Assembly (NCBI GenBank): GCA_002687015.1
Contig: NYZB01000275.1
Location: forward strand, 1 to 33,361
Reading direction: 5' to 3'
Source: Deltaproteobacteria bacterium
Lineage (GTDB): Bacteria > Myxococcota_A > UBA9160 > UBA6930
DNA: 33,361 nt
Both the position numbers and the translations under genes were made by a program. Below, piece after piece: positions 1 to 7,858 of this stretch (its first letter is position 1; each line of letters opens with the position of its first letter). The notes under the pieces are model-generated. The model was given only the letters and a program-made list of their open reading frames with translations, did no database searches and was not told the DNA's origin.

Positions 1-108
1 CCCCGGCCGAGCCATTCTGAGGAATGAACCCCGCCCCGCCGCGCGTCAAAGAAAGAAGCGAAGCGGCCTCGGCTCAGCGAAGTCCGATCAGAGCGACTGA
101 GGAAGGAA

Positions 109-135
109 GCTCCCCCGGGAGTTCCCGGGAGGGGC
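109..135 (-). terminator. Probable intrinsic terminator of the PAS gene
   Basis: A GC-rich inverted repeat lies just past the stop codon of the minus-strand PAS gene. The arms 109-120 and 123-135 pair over 12 bp with one bulged A at 130 and a G-T pair, and only GT lies in the loop, so the top of the stem must open. On the minus strand it is followed by a pyrimidine-rich TTCCTTCC stretch. Bases 1-108 hold no gene I can support. Confidence 0.45.
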
Positions 136-163
136 AGCCCTCGCGGAGCCAGCGCTTCCCCGT

Positions 164-1102
164 CTACTCCCAGGCGAACCCCGCGATGCGGTCGAAGGTG
201 ACGACGCGGCGGGCGTCCTCGCTGAAGGCGAGCTTCTCCTCCGACGCGTAGCTCCACTCTTCGGGGTCGAGCGAGTCCCCGATCTCCACCCGCACCCTGT
301 GCTCTCCCACGGGCACCGGGATCACCTGGATCGCGACGCTGGCGCCGTCGCCCCAGAAGCCCGTCGGCGGATAGCTGGCTTCCTCCATGGGCTCGATGGG
401 GAACTCCGTGCCATCCGAGCGGAGCCCGAAGATCCCGCCCGCGTCTCCAAGGCGGCGACTGGATTCCCCGCTCTCGGCGAATCGGGCAAGAAAGTCGGGT
501 TGCTGGCTTCGGATGCGCTCGGGCAGGAAGCGAGCGACCGGCTCTCCGATCACCTCGGCGGCGGTGGCCCCGAAGAGCTGCTCGGCAGCCCTGTTGAACA
601 CCACGATTCGCAGGTCTTCATCGAAGGTGACGATGCCGTCCATGGCGGACTGGATGACGCCGCTGAGCCGCGCCTGGCTCTCGGCAAGCGAGATCGCGTG
701 CTCCCGTTCCCTCGCCTGGCGGGCTTCCCGGGATTCGCGCAGGGCGGCCTGGACCCTGCGCCGCTGGATCCCGACCGCGGCCGTGGCCCAGATGACGAAG
801 AGGGCAAGAGCGCGATTCGCCAGCACCTTCCACCATTCGGCGCCCCCAGGTCCGGGGGAGAGGGCGATTCCGGCCAGCGTCAGGGCGGAGCAGCCAAGGG
901 CGAAGAGCCACACCTCCCGACTGCTCGGCAGCCGCAACGAGACCAGGATCACGGCCACGTAGGGAACACCCGCGGCGACGCCGAGAGGCGTCACGGTGTC
1001 CAGGAGGAAGAAGCCAACCGTCAGGAGCACGGCCAGCACCCTGCTCCAAGCCAGAGGGCGCATCTCCCCGGCTTCGCCCGGGTCAGGGAATGAACCGACC
1101 AC
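164..1102 (-). CDS. Membrane PAS sensor N-terminus fused to an unrelated C-terminal domain
   Basis: The N-terminal ~100 residues are hydrophobic with about four membrane segments (for example the stretch containing VTPLGVAAGVPYVAVILVSL). A charged coiled-coil linker rich in RESREARQARE follows. A PAS domain spans about residues 145-235, with the typical MDGIVTFDEDLRIVVFNRAA start and a DGTEFPIE strand. In this architecture a PAS domain normally leads into a histidine kinase or GGDEF output, but none follows. The last ~75 residues, from about base 392 down, switch to a compact beta-rich module (GEHRVRVEIGDS, VVTFDRIAGFAW) that resembles the C-terminus of a different secreted or membrane protein. 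I infer an in-frame deletion fusion or an assembly join. The GTG start at 1102 has no Shine-Dalgarno but has TAAGAT 6 nt upstream; ATG at 1063 is the alternative. Divergent from the hemerythrin gene. Confidence 0.7.
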   Translation of the reverse strand: MVGSFPDPGEAGEMRPLAWSRVLAVLLTVGFFLLDTVTPLGVAAGVPYVAVILVSLRLPSSREVWLFALGCSALTLAGIALSPGPGGAEWWKVLANRALALFVIWATAAVGIQRRRVQAALRESREARQAREREHAISLAESQARLSGVIQSAMDGIVTFDEDLRIVVFNRAAEQLFGATAAEVIGEPVARFLPERIRSQQPDFLARFAESGESSRRLGDAGGIFGLRSDGTEFPIEPMEEASYPPTGFWGDGASVAIQVIPVPVGEHRVRVEIGDSLDPEEWSYASEEKLAFSEDARRVVTFDRIAGFAWE

Positions 1103-1108
1103 GGGGCG

Positions 1109-1114
1109 ATCTTA
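1109..1114 (-). promoter_or_regulatory. -10-like hexamer TAAGAT, 6 nt before a GTG start
   Basis: TAAGAT on the minus strand ends 6 nt before the GTG at 1102, so a transcript would begin at about the start codon. No Shine-Dalgarno is visible. The same spacing is seen before the genes at 13720 and 16258. No good -35 box is visible. Confidence 0.35.
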
Positions 1115-1184
1115 CCCAACTGGGGCCCGAATCCAGGGGCGGCCAGCCGGTTCCCGAAGAGGTGGCCATGGAAAGGGTGGCCAT

Positions 1185-2201
1185 ATGATGGGGATCATGC
1201 CGCGCTCCGACCAAAGGGATTATTCTCCCCGGGTTCTCTGGGCGCAGGAGATCGAAGAGGAAGCACCCGTGGTCCGAAGAGTCGCCAACGAGCACTCCGC
1301 TCTGGAAGCCTTGTTTTCCAGAGCGCTGCCGTGCCTGGAAGAAGGCGCCGAAGGGCTCGGGACCCGGGACGCCGTCGAGGAGCTGCGGGCCGCGCTGGAA
1401 GCCCACCTCTCGGCCGAAGAGGATCTCTATTTTCCGACCGTCTGGGCACTCCGCCCGCAGTTCGAAATCCGCCTCCGCTCCTTCATTCGCGCCCACCAGC
1501 GTTTCCGGGGTCTCCTCCGTGAGATCGCGGGGCTCGTGGAGAGCCGCGAAGAGGAAGGGGCTCTTCGACTGCTCAAGGAGCTGAGGCACGAGTTCACGAG
1601 ACATGAGCGGGAGGAAGAAGACGCGCTCCACGCGCTCGATCGGGAAATCCAGATCGAGAGCTCCGAAGAGCCCACCTTCGGCGAGAGCCGGGCCCCGAGC
1701 AGCTTCCGAGGCGGCTCCAGGGGGCGCCGCCGGATTGCGTCTCGTTGGGTGGGCGCGGCCGCCGCCGCTCTGATCCTGCTTCCCTTCCTCTTCTTCGAGC
1801 TTCGCGGCTCCGAACCCCATGACCCCGCGGCCCTGGCCGGCTCCATCCGGCACGAGATCGTGCTCAACCACCGCAAGAACCTGGCGGTCGAGTTCGACGC
1901 GGAGGACTACCTGGGGCTGCGCGAGCAGATGGACCGGCTCGACTTCGCGCTGCTACGGCCTCAACGCTTCGGCGGCGGCGAGCTCCAGTTGTTGGGCGGT
2001 CGCTACTGCTCACTCCAGGGCCGGATGGCGGCGCAGCTCAAGCTCGAGGACGAGGAGGGCCGGGTGCTCACGCTCTATCAGACCGGCTTCGGCGAGGTCT
2101 TCGAGGGCCTTCCCGAGGAGCAGCGTGAGCTCGACGGCATCCCGATCCGCATCTGGCGCGAGGGCGATCTGCTCTTCGGGCTCGCGGGCGCCGGGACCTG
2201 A
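1185..2201 (+). CDS. Hemerythrin domain, membrane segment and anti-sigma-like C-terminal domain
   Basis: Residues ~28-155 form a hemerythrin HHE four-helix bundle with candidate di-iron ligands His37, His74, Glu78, His104, His140 and Glu144. Such domains bind O2 or sense O2, NO or iron. A linker and one membrane segment follow at ~188-206, preceded by a basic RGRRR stretch, so the hemerythrin part should be cytoplasmic. Residues ~215-338 match, from memory, the extracytoplasmic part of COG5662-type anti-sigma factors (ELQLLGGRYCSLQGRMAAQL, then GRVLTLYQ, then IRIWREGDLLFGLAG). Those proteins usually start with a zinc-finger domain; here a hemerythrin takes its place. No sigma factor lies nearby. 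Starts at 1185, 1188 and 1197 are all possible; the purine-rich GAAAGGG upstream suits 1185. Hemerythrin call sure, anti-sigma relation moderate. Confidence 0.85.
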   Translation: MMGIMPRSDQRDYSPRVLWAQEIEEEAPVVRRVANEHSALEALFSRALPCLEEGAEGLGTRDAVEELRAALEAHLSAEEDLYFPTVWALRPQFEIRLRSFIRAHQRFRGLLREIAGLVESREEEGALRLLKELRHEFTRHEREEEDALHALDREIQIESSEEPTFGESRAPSSFRGGSRGRRRIASRWVGAAAAALILLPFLFFELRGSEPHDPAALAGSIRHEIVLNHRKNLAVEFDAEDYLGLREQMDRLDFALLRPQRFGGGELQLLGGRYCSLQGRMAAQLKLEDEEGRVLTLYQTGFGEVFEGLPEEQRELDGIPIRIWREGDLLFGLAGAGT

Positions 2202-2302
2202 GACCCCCTCGATCTCGGGGACGGGGAGCCAGGCGATAGCGCGGGCCGCTGCGCGCGCCCGGCGCCCATGCGGAGAAGAGTACGAGCCTCCCGCGCCGAG
2301 GC

Positions 2303-3118
2303 TCAGGCCGGCGCCGGCGATCCCTGCCCGGGCCGGCTCAACTGGACCTCTCGCTTGCGGTCGAGGCACCAGCGGTGCAGCCCTCCGGACTGGTAGGCCA
2401 CCACGAAGACCCGGCGGCTGGCCGCACTGCGGTTGGTCTGGGAGCCGTGCACCAGGTCGCGATGGAAGTAGAGGACGCTGCCGGCCGGGAACTCGGCCGC
2501 ATAGGCCTCTCCATCGATGAGATCGGTGTCCGTGTAGAGCGCGCCCAACACTCCGCGGTTCTCAAGCCCCTTCAGGTTGCCGTGCCGGTGGCTGCCCGGG
2601 ATCACCCAGAGACAGCCGTTCTCCTTGGTCGCATCGTCGAGGTAGGTGAGGGTGCTGACCAGCGACTCGAGGTCCTCGGCGCCGTTCTCCCAGTACAGGC
2701 CTTCCTGGTGCCAGGGAAAGGGTGCGCCGCCCGGGCGCTTGACGTTGAGCTTGTCGCTGAAGACGCTCAGCGCCTCGCATCCGTTGATCGACTGCACGGG
2801 CTGAAAGAGGCGAGGGTCGTCGAGCAGCACCTCCAGACGCGCGTCGAGGTGGCCCGTCGGCTCCATCGAACGAACTGCCCGAAGATCGTCGTCCCACTCC
2901 CACTTGACCCTCGAACCCAGCACCGTCTGGTACTTCTGGTTGTCTACCTGGTCGACGGGCCCGCTGGCCAGGTCGCGGGCCGCGCCGACGATCTGTGCGT
3001 GCACGTTCTCGGCGCCGGCGCGGAGGGTCTCGAGCTCGTCGGGGCCGAAGACCCGCTCTCGCGCGAAGAACCCCAGCTCCTCGTACTGTCTCAACTCGTC
3101 TTCTGTCGCTCGGTACAT
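2303..3118 (-). CDS. Phytanoyl-CoA dioxygenase (PhyH) family protein
   Basis: A 271-residue non-heme Fe(II)/2-oxoglutarate oxygenase. Family members hydroxylate diverse substrates, including branched acyl-CoAs and natural products; the substrate here cannot be read from sequence. The iron site is visible as His137-x-Glu139 in FPWHQEGLYW and distal His224 in DLVHGSQ, with Arg235 a candidate 2-oxoglutarate anchor. Most relatives have HxD; the HxE form occurs in some active members of the wider superfamily. The jelly-roll segment CLWVIPGSHRHG is typical. I start at the ATG at 3118, since MYRATEDELRQYEELGFF fits the usual PhyH N-terminus; an in-frame start at 3250 would add 44 atypical residues. 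Stands alone, converging on the hemerythrin gene and divergent from the porin. Confidence 0.88.
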   Translation of the reverse strand: MYRATEDELRQYEELGFFARERVFGPDELETLRAGAENVHAQIVGAARDLASGPVDQVDNQKYQTVLGSRVKWEWDDDLRAVRSMEPTGHLDARLEVLLDDPRLFQPVQSINGCEALSVFSDKLNVKRPGGAPFPWHQEGLYWENGAEDLESLVSTLTYLDDATKENGCLWVIPGSHRHGNLKGLENRGVLGALYTDTDLIDGEAYAAEFPAGSVLYFHRDLVHGSQTNRSAASRRVFVVAYQSGGLHRWCLDRKREVQLSRPGQGSPAPA

Positions 3119-3232
3119 GGTCGCAGGCTCTATCTGGAATGGGACGCTGCGGCACGGTACTGGATTCTCGGGCCTCGGTCTGCGTGTCCGCGACGATCGT
3201 TCCCGGGCATGGATCAGACCGGGCCGGAAGAC

Positions 3233-3253
3233 CCTGTGGCGGAACTCCACAGG
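3233..3253. promoter_or_regulatory. Inverted repeat CCTGTGG/CCACAGG upstream of the porin
   Basis: A perfect 7+7 bp inverted repeat with a 7-nt spacer in the 274-bp divergent region between the PhyH gene and the porin. It could be an operator. It is short and untested; chance is possible. Confidence 0.25.
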
Positions 3254-3302
3254 TCGTTCCGGGATGCGAGAAAACGTCGCACGGTGTACCGAAGCCCCTC
3301 GC

Positions 3303-3316
3303 TTTCGTCAACGAAA
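3303..3316. promoter_or_regulatory. Palindrome TTTCGT-CA-ACGAAA upstream of the porin
   Basis: A perfect 6+6 bp palindrome with a 2-nt centre, 76 nt upstream of the porin ATG and unusually AT-rich for this DNA. Its size and place suit an operator in the PhyH/porin divergent region. The rest of 3119-3392 holds no gene I can support. Confidence 0.3.
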
Positions 3317-3392
3317 TCAGTAGTCTGCGGCCCGTTGCTGCGCCTCGGAGAGGGCGTGGGGCTTCAAGGGGCTTGGCGTGAGGAGGGGATCC

Positions 3393-4697
3393 ATGTTTGC
3401 CCGGGGTGTCGTTGTCGTACTGGTCACGTTGGTGGCCTTCACTGCCCAGGCCGCAGACAGCGGCCTGAGTGCCGCGCTGGACGAGTTGGCCGTCGCGGCC
3501 GACGAAGAGAAGAACCTGTCCCCCGAGTTCAAGGAGGCCCTGAACGGCCTGATCGGGGCACTCAGGGAGACCCAGGCCGCGGCGCCCGGAAACCCGTCCG
3601 TGAGTGCTCCCTCCGACTCGTTCTTCGAGAAGCTGCATCCCTTCGCGGACTTCCGACTGCGCTACGAGCACCGGCGCAACCGACCGGGTCGCGACGATCG
3701 CAACCGGTCCAGGATCCGGTTCCGGATCGGAGCGGAGTACGACCTGCACCCGGAGCTGAGGGCGGGTTTCCGCTTGCGAACCGGTGATCCGAACGACCCG
3801 AACTCGCCTCACCGGACCCTGGGCGGCAGGCACTCGGACGGTGGCGGAGGGATGTTCGACTCCTTCGAGATCGCCCTCGTCCGCGCCTACTTGAAGTACA
3901 AGCCCAGCTGGTTCGAAGGTTCGACGATCTGGGCGGGGAAGTTCGATCACCCCTTCGTGAAGAACCCCGTCTACGGCGAGCTCGTTTGGGACGACGACGT
4001 CAATCCCGAGGGCGTGGCCGGCGTCTACAAGTGGAGCGACGGCAACGGCCTGGACCTCCGCTTCGCGGCCGGAGAGTACTTCCTGGTGGAGTCGGGCGGC
4101 GCCGACGAGGCCTCCATGACCGTGCTCCAGGGCGCGGCGGGCCTCGGCATTACGGACGATCTCAAGGCGCAGGTCGCCGTCGGCTGGTACCGCTATGCGA
4201 ACCTGAATGCGGACGGCAGCCTCGTCTCGATTGCCGACAACGGAGGCTGCCCCGGCTGCAACGCGCTCGACGCCAGCGGCGAGTACGCATCGGGATTCCG
4301 GGTCCTGAACCCGATTGCCAGCCTCACCTACTCGGGCCTGGCGGTGCCCATCACGCTCTCCGGCGAGTTCATCCTGAACACCTCCGCCGACAGCAGCCGG
4401 GACGACGATGGCTACGCCGTGGGCGTCGCGGCCGGGAAGGTCTCCGGGCCCGGGGACTGGAAGGTCTGGTACCAGTTCCAGAACATCTCCCGCGAGGCGC
4501 TCTTCTCCGGCTTCGCCCAGGACGACTTCCTGATGGCGACGAACTACTCGGGGCACGTGGCCGCGGTCGACTACGGGCTCGCCAAGGGGATCAGTCTGCG
4601 GGCCTGGGGCCTCGTGTCTCGCCCGATCGACCGGCTCGGCGGTCGCTTCGACGACGACGAGGTGCAGGTGCGGGTCGATCTGAACGCGAAGTTCTGA
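3393..4697 (+). CDS. Putative outer-membrane porin
   Basis: A 434-residue secreted beta-barrel protein. A signal peptide MFARGVVVVLVTLVAFTAQA with a likely AQA|AD cleavage site is followed by a short helical segment (~25-70) like the periplasmic coiled coil of some porins. The rest is a run of alternating amphipathic strands with acidic turns (FADFRLRYEHRR, RIRFRIGAEYDL, LRAGFRLRTGDP), ending in VQVRVDLNAKF, whose terminal Phe is the classic outer-membrane insertion signal. It looks like the PF16930-type putative porins. The ATG at 3393 has AGGAGG at 3381-3386; the in-frame GTG at 3378 has none. A strong hairpin follows 36 nt after the stop. Substrate unknown. Confidence 0.85.
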   Translation: MFARGVVVVLVTLVAFTAQAADSGLSAALDELAVAADEEKNLSPEFKEALNGLIGALRETQAAAPGNPSVSAPSDSFFEKLHPFADFRLRYEHRRNRPGRDDRNRSRIRFRIGAEYDLHPELRAGFRLRTGDPNDPNSPHRTLGGRHSDGGGGMFDSFEIALVRAYLKYKPSWFEGSTIWAGKFDHPFVKNPVYGELVWDDDVNPEGVAGVYKWSDGNGLDLRFAAGEYFLVESGGADEASMTVLQGAAGLGITDDLKAQVAVGWYRYANLNADGSLVSIADNGGCPGCNALDASGEYASGFRVLNPIASLTYSGLAVPITLSGEFILNTSADSSRDDDGYAVGVAAGKVSGPGDWKVWYQFQNISREALFSGFAQDDFLMATNYSGHVAAVDYGLAKGISLRAWGLVSRPIDRLGGRFDDDEVQVRVDLNAKF

Positions 4698-4733
4698 CCC
4701 GAGAGCCACCTCCGCCGGTTCCATCTCCAGGCA

Positions 4734-4759
4734 TCCTGGCGGCCGCCGGGCCGCCAGGA
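4734..4759 (+). terminator. Perfect 11-bp hairpin after the porin gene
   Basis: TCCTGGCGGCC and GGCCGCCAGGA pair perfectly around a GCCG loop, 36 nt after the porin stop. There is no U tract, so it may act as a 3' mRNA-stabilising or attenuating hairpin, or as part of a Rho-dependent end. It separates the porin from the next gene, which seems to have its own promoter. Confidence 0.5.
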
Positions 4760-4805
4760 CGCTGCGGTGTGCCGTCCGGGCAGGGGCCACCTCTGCAAGG
4801 GCGAG

Positions 4806-4811
4806 TATGCT
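4806..4811 (+). promoter_or_regulatory. Putative -10 box TATGCT for the FG-GAP gene
   Basis: TATGCT lies about 45 nt before the ATG at 4856 and beyond the porin hairpin. The same hexamer stands 40 nt before the DUF3604 gene. No clear -35 partner is visible. Confidence 0.3.
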
Positions 4812-4855
4812 TCCATGCCACGCTGCCTCAGGGTGGAAGTCGAAGGGGAGCTGCC

Positions 4856-6448
4856 ATGGGTCGATCGGTGCGGCCAACGCGAAGCCTCGGGTTCCTTCGC
4901 GCGCTGGGCGTTGCCCTCGCTACGGCGGCGGTTCTGGGGCCCGCCTCGGGCGTGGTGGCCGAAGGGGAGATCTTCGACATCCGAAGCCTCGAGGCCGCTG
5001 GGCGCAGTGTCTCCGCGGAGATCACCGAGCTCGACGGGGACGGGCGGGCCGACCTGTTCCAGGTGCTGTTTCGAGGGGTGCCTCCGGACGAGACCAAGCT
5101 CATTCGCGTGTACTTCCAGGAGGCCGACGGGGGGTTCGGCGCAGCACCCAGCCTGGAGCTGCCGCTGCCGGCGGACAGCGCCGCCTTCGACCTGGCCGAC
5201 GTGCTGCCACCCGCCGGGAACGAGCTGCTGCTGCTGCGCCCGGCGGGGCTCTCGCTGATCTCCTTCGCGGGCGGGCAGGCCAGGCTCCACGACCTGCCGA
5301 TCCCCGGGGGCTCCACGGTCGGGGTAGCAGCCGACGAGCGGGGCCTCGATCGCCTTCCGCTCGTGACCCTCGCCCTCGCCGATGAGCCGCGGTTGCTGGT
5401 GCCGGGGCTACGCGAGCTCCTCGTGATGTCGGCACGGGGTGAGACCCTGGCGCGCCTGCCGGTTCGCGGCCGGGCGAACTACCTCGTCCAACCACCGGGA
5501 CCCATCTTCGCGGAGAGCGGGATTCAGCTCTTCTTCGATGCTCCGCGCGTCTCGGTGGGCGACGTCGATGGCGACGGACGCGCCGACATCGTCAGCTCGA
5601 ACCGCCACGAGCTGCGCGTCTTCCTGCAGCGCCGGGACGGCGGCTTCGACCCGAAGACCAACCGCCTGCTGAAGCTCGGCATGGTGTCACTGCCGGATCA
5701 CGTGCGTGGCTCCGGCTCGGTCCGCTCGATCGCCGAGGACATCGATGGCGACGGGCGCCTCGACCTGCTCATCTCGAAGACGAGCGGCGGGATCACGCAG
5801 GCGAAGGCCGAGGTGCGGGTCTTCCTGAACCGCGAGAACGGCTGGCAGCTCGAGAGCCCGGATTCCGTCTTCGCAACGGAGGCGACAGTGAGCGCGGATC
5901 AGCTACTCGACCTCGACGGCGATGGCCGCCTCGAGCTCCTTCGCTTCGGCATCCCGATCAGCATTCTCGAGGTGGTCGAGATCTTCCTGACCCGCTCGGC
6001 CGACGTCTTCCTTTCCGTGTACGACGTGGCCACGCCCCAGGAGAGCGGGATCGAGCCGCGCTTCCGCAAGAAGTACGACGTCCCCATCGACTTCGAGACG
6101 GTGCGATCGAGCGGCTTCACGCCAACCTTCGACTTCGACCTGAATGGCGACGGCCGCCGCGACTTCCTGAACAGTACGGACGGAACGGCGCTCGAGGTGA
6201 TGCTGGGCAGCCGCGAGGGCGACTACGGAAAGCGCGCCGGCCGCCAGCTCGCGGATACGACCGGGACCGTTCGCGCCGGCGATTGGAACGGGGACGGCCT
6301 GCTGGACCTCGTGCTCTCCAACCCGCGCGAGCCCGATCGTCCCGTCCGCCTGCTCGTCAATCGCGGCCGCTTGCCGGGGAGCCCACCACAGCTTCGCGCC
6401 ACACCGACCCGCTCGGAGGAGGAAGCAGGCGCCGCGGGGGAGGAGTAG
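4856..6448 (+). CDS. Secreted FG-GAP/VCBS repeat protein
   Basis: A 530-residue exported protein with an Arg-rich N-terminus, a hydrophobic core and a plausible VVAEG cleavage region near residue 36. Six calcium-binding DxDGDGxxD-type loops are visible in order: ELDGDGRADLF, DVDGDGRADIV, DIDGDGRLDLL, DLDGDGRLELL, DLNGDGRRDFL and DWNGDGLLDLV. Such repeats build integrin-like beta-propellers used for adhesion or ligand binding at the cell surface. The C-terminus is short and acidic (EEEAGAAGEE) with no anchor I recognise. GAAGGGGAG ends 6 nt before the ATG. It follows the porin on the same strand, but the hairpin and a TATGCT box between them suggest separate transcription. No enzymatic domain seen. 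Confidence 0.88.
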   Translation: MGRSVRPTRSLGFLRALGVALATAAVLGPASGVVAEGEIFDIRSLEAAGRSVSAEITELDGDGRADLFQVLFRGVPPDETKLIRVYFQEADGGFGAAPSLELPLPADSAAFDLADVLPPAGNELLLLRPAGLSLISFAGGQARLHDLPIPGGSTVGVAADERGLDRLPLVTLALADEPRLLVPGLRELLVMSARGETLARLPVRGRANYLVQPPGPIFAESGIQLFFDAPRVSVGDVDGDGRADIVSSNRHELRVFLQRRDGGFDPKTNRLLKLGMVSLPDHVRGSGSVRSIAEDIDGDGRLDLLISKTSGGITQAKAEVRVFLNRENGWQLESPDSVFATEATVSADQLLDLDGDGRLELLRFGIPISILEVVEIFLTRSADVFLSVYDVATPQESGIEPRFRKKYDVPIDFETVRSSGFTPTFDFDLNGDGRRDFLNSTDGTALEVMLGSREGDYGKRAGRQLADTTGTVRAGDWNGDGLLDLVLSNPREPDRPVRLLVNRGRLPGSPPQLRATPTRSEEEAGAAGEE

Positions 6449-6512
6449 CCGCCCTGGGAGCCCGGTGCCCTTCCTCCGGTGCGAGAGCAGCTCGTGGCTT
6501 CGCCGGCCGTCC

Positions 6513-7766
6513 TCAGTGGATGGCGAGGAGATCCGGATCGTTCTCCATCAGGGCGTAGCGACACATGAAGTCGACCAGCGCCGGGCTGTAGCGACTGGCT
6601 GACGCCTCGCCGGTGAAGACCCGCGGGAGGTGTCGGCGAAAGTGGAAGTCGAGCATCCGTCCGACGGGAGTGTGACGTACGACCTGCCCGACCTTGAAGA
6701 GGGTGAAGAGGCGCCCGTTGTAGAAGTGGTCGATGGTCTTCTGCCAGGTGCGAATGTGCCGCCGCGCCCGCTGCTCGTAGCGCTGCATGGCCCGGGAATC
6801 GCCCCCGGCGAGGATCGCCTCCGAGAGGGACTTCGCCCCATCGAAGGCGAGTAGGAGACCGCTCGAGAAGACCGGGTCCACGAAGCCGAGGCTGTCGCCG
6901 AGCAGCACCCAGCCCTCACCGAAGCCGCGCTTCGAGACCAGCTGGTAGTTCGTGTACTTGAGGACGTCGGTGAGCCGCCGGGGCTCGGCACCCCAGGCCT
7001 TGATCACGGGCTCCCGCGCCAGGATCCCGTCGAACTGCTCTTCCGGGCTCACGCCCAGCGTCTTCAGGTGCTCGGAGTTCACCACGAAGCCGACGGACAT
7101 CTTCCCCGGCAGGGGGATTCGCCAGCTCCAGCCGTGGCTGAGGGTGTCGGTGTGGACGTTGCCTTCGATCACCTGCCCGACGCCCTCGCAGTGCGCGAAG
7201 AGAGCCGTGTCCTTGCGCGGGCCGGCCTCGAAGGGGAGCTCGAGCAGGTTCGGAAGCAGACGTCGCCGACCGCTCGCATCCACGATGAGGTCGGGCGGCC
7301 CGCCGAGGAAGCCCTCGGTCCGCGCGAGGGTCTCGGAATCGAGCACCACGCGATCCGATCCGGCTTCGCGAACCAGGCCCGCACTCTCGCGCAGGATCTG
7401 CGCACCCGAGCCTTCGGCCATCGCGGCGATCGATGCGTCGAGCTTGTCCCGAGGAACGTTGTAGGAGTACTTCGTGCGGGCCTTGCGGACCTCCTCGAAC
7501 TTGAAGCTCAGGCTCTCTTCGCTGTTGAAGACGAAGGTCGCACCCTCCTTGAAGGTGCTGTAGGCGCGCACCTCGTCTTCGATGCCCAGCTCGGCGAGGA
7601 AGGGAACCGTGGCGGGGACCAGCGACTCCCCGACGATGATCGGCGGCCGGTTGCCCTTGTCGAAGAGGACGACCTTCTTGCCGGCGCGGCCCAGGTAGAC
7701 CGCGAGCGCCGAACCCGCGGGTCCACCGCCGACGATCGCAACGCTCTGGAGCGGACCTCTCACCAT
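6513..7766 (-). CDS. FAD-dependent oxidoreductase, flavin halogenase-like
   Basis: A 417-residue flavoprotein of the tryptophan-halogenase/GGR-like group. The FAD Rossmann motif GGGPAGSA is at 13-20, a GESLVPA segment at 46-52 matches the CmlS/alkylhalidase type, the halogenase signature WxWxIP is present as WSWRIP at 213-218, and the second FAD motif appears as LLGDSLGFVDPVFSSG. Family members use FADH2, O2 and halide to make HOCl on the enzyme, though some relatives are monooxygenases or reductases, so halogenation is inferred, not shown. Substrate unknown. The ATG at 7766 directly follows GAGGGG; the next codon, GTG, would give better spacing. The gene follows the LLM monooxygenase after 92 nt on the same strand. 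No flavin reductase is seen nearby. Confidence 0.8.
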   Translation of the reverse strand: MVRGPLQSVAIVGGGPAGSALAVYLGRAGKKVVLFDKGNRPPIIVGESLVPATVPFLAELGIEDEVRAYSTFKEGATFVFNSEESLSFKFEEVRKARTKYSYNVPRDKLDASIAAMAEGSGAQILRESAGLVREAGSDRVVLDSETLARTEGFLGGPPDLIVDASGRRRLLPNLLELPFEAGPRKDTALFAHCEGVGQVIEGNVHTDTLSHGWSWRIPLPGKMSVGFVVNSEHLKTLGVSPEEQFDGILAREPVIKAWGAEPRRLTDVLKYTNYQLVSKRGFGEGWVLLGDSLGFVDPVFSSGLLLAFDGAKSLSEAILAGGDSRAMQRYEQRARRHIRTWQKTIDHFYNGRLFTLFKVGQVVRHTPVGRMLDFHFRRHLPRVFTGEASASRYSPALVDFMCRYALMENDPDLLAIH

Positions 7767-7858
7767 CCCCTCAACGCTAAGGAAAGCGATCGAGGCGGGC
7801 AACGCCGCGCTCCTCCCGCTGCGGCCCGGGGCGGCTCTCCCCGTGAGCCCGGGGCCTC

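Noticed and set aside
24-251. 75-codon plus-strand frame at the window start
   Set aside because: Ser/Arg/Pro-rich shadow overlapping the PAS gene and its terminator, with no ribosome-binding site or family pattern.
2562-4877. 771-codon open frame on the minus strand
   Set aside because: It is antisense to the porin and runs through the PhyH gene in the wrong frame; its residues are low-complexity Val/Arg/Gly typical of GC-rich shadows, with no domain.
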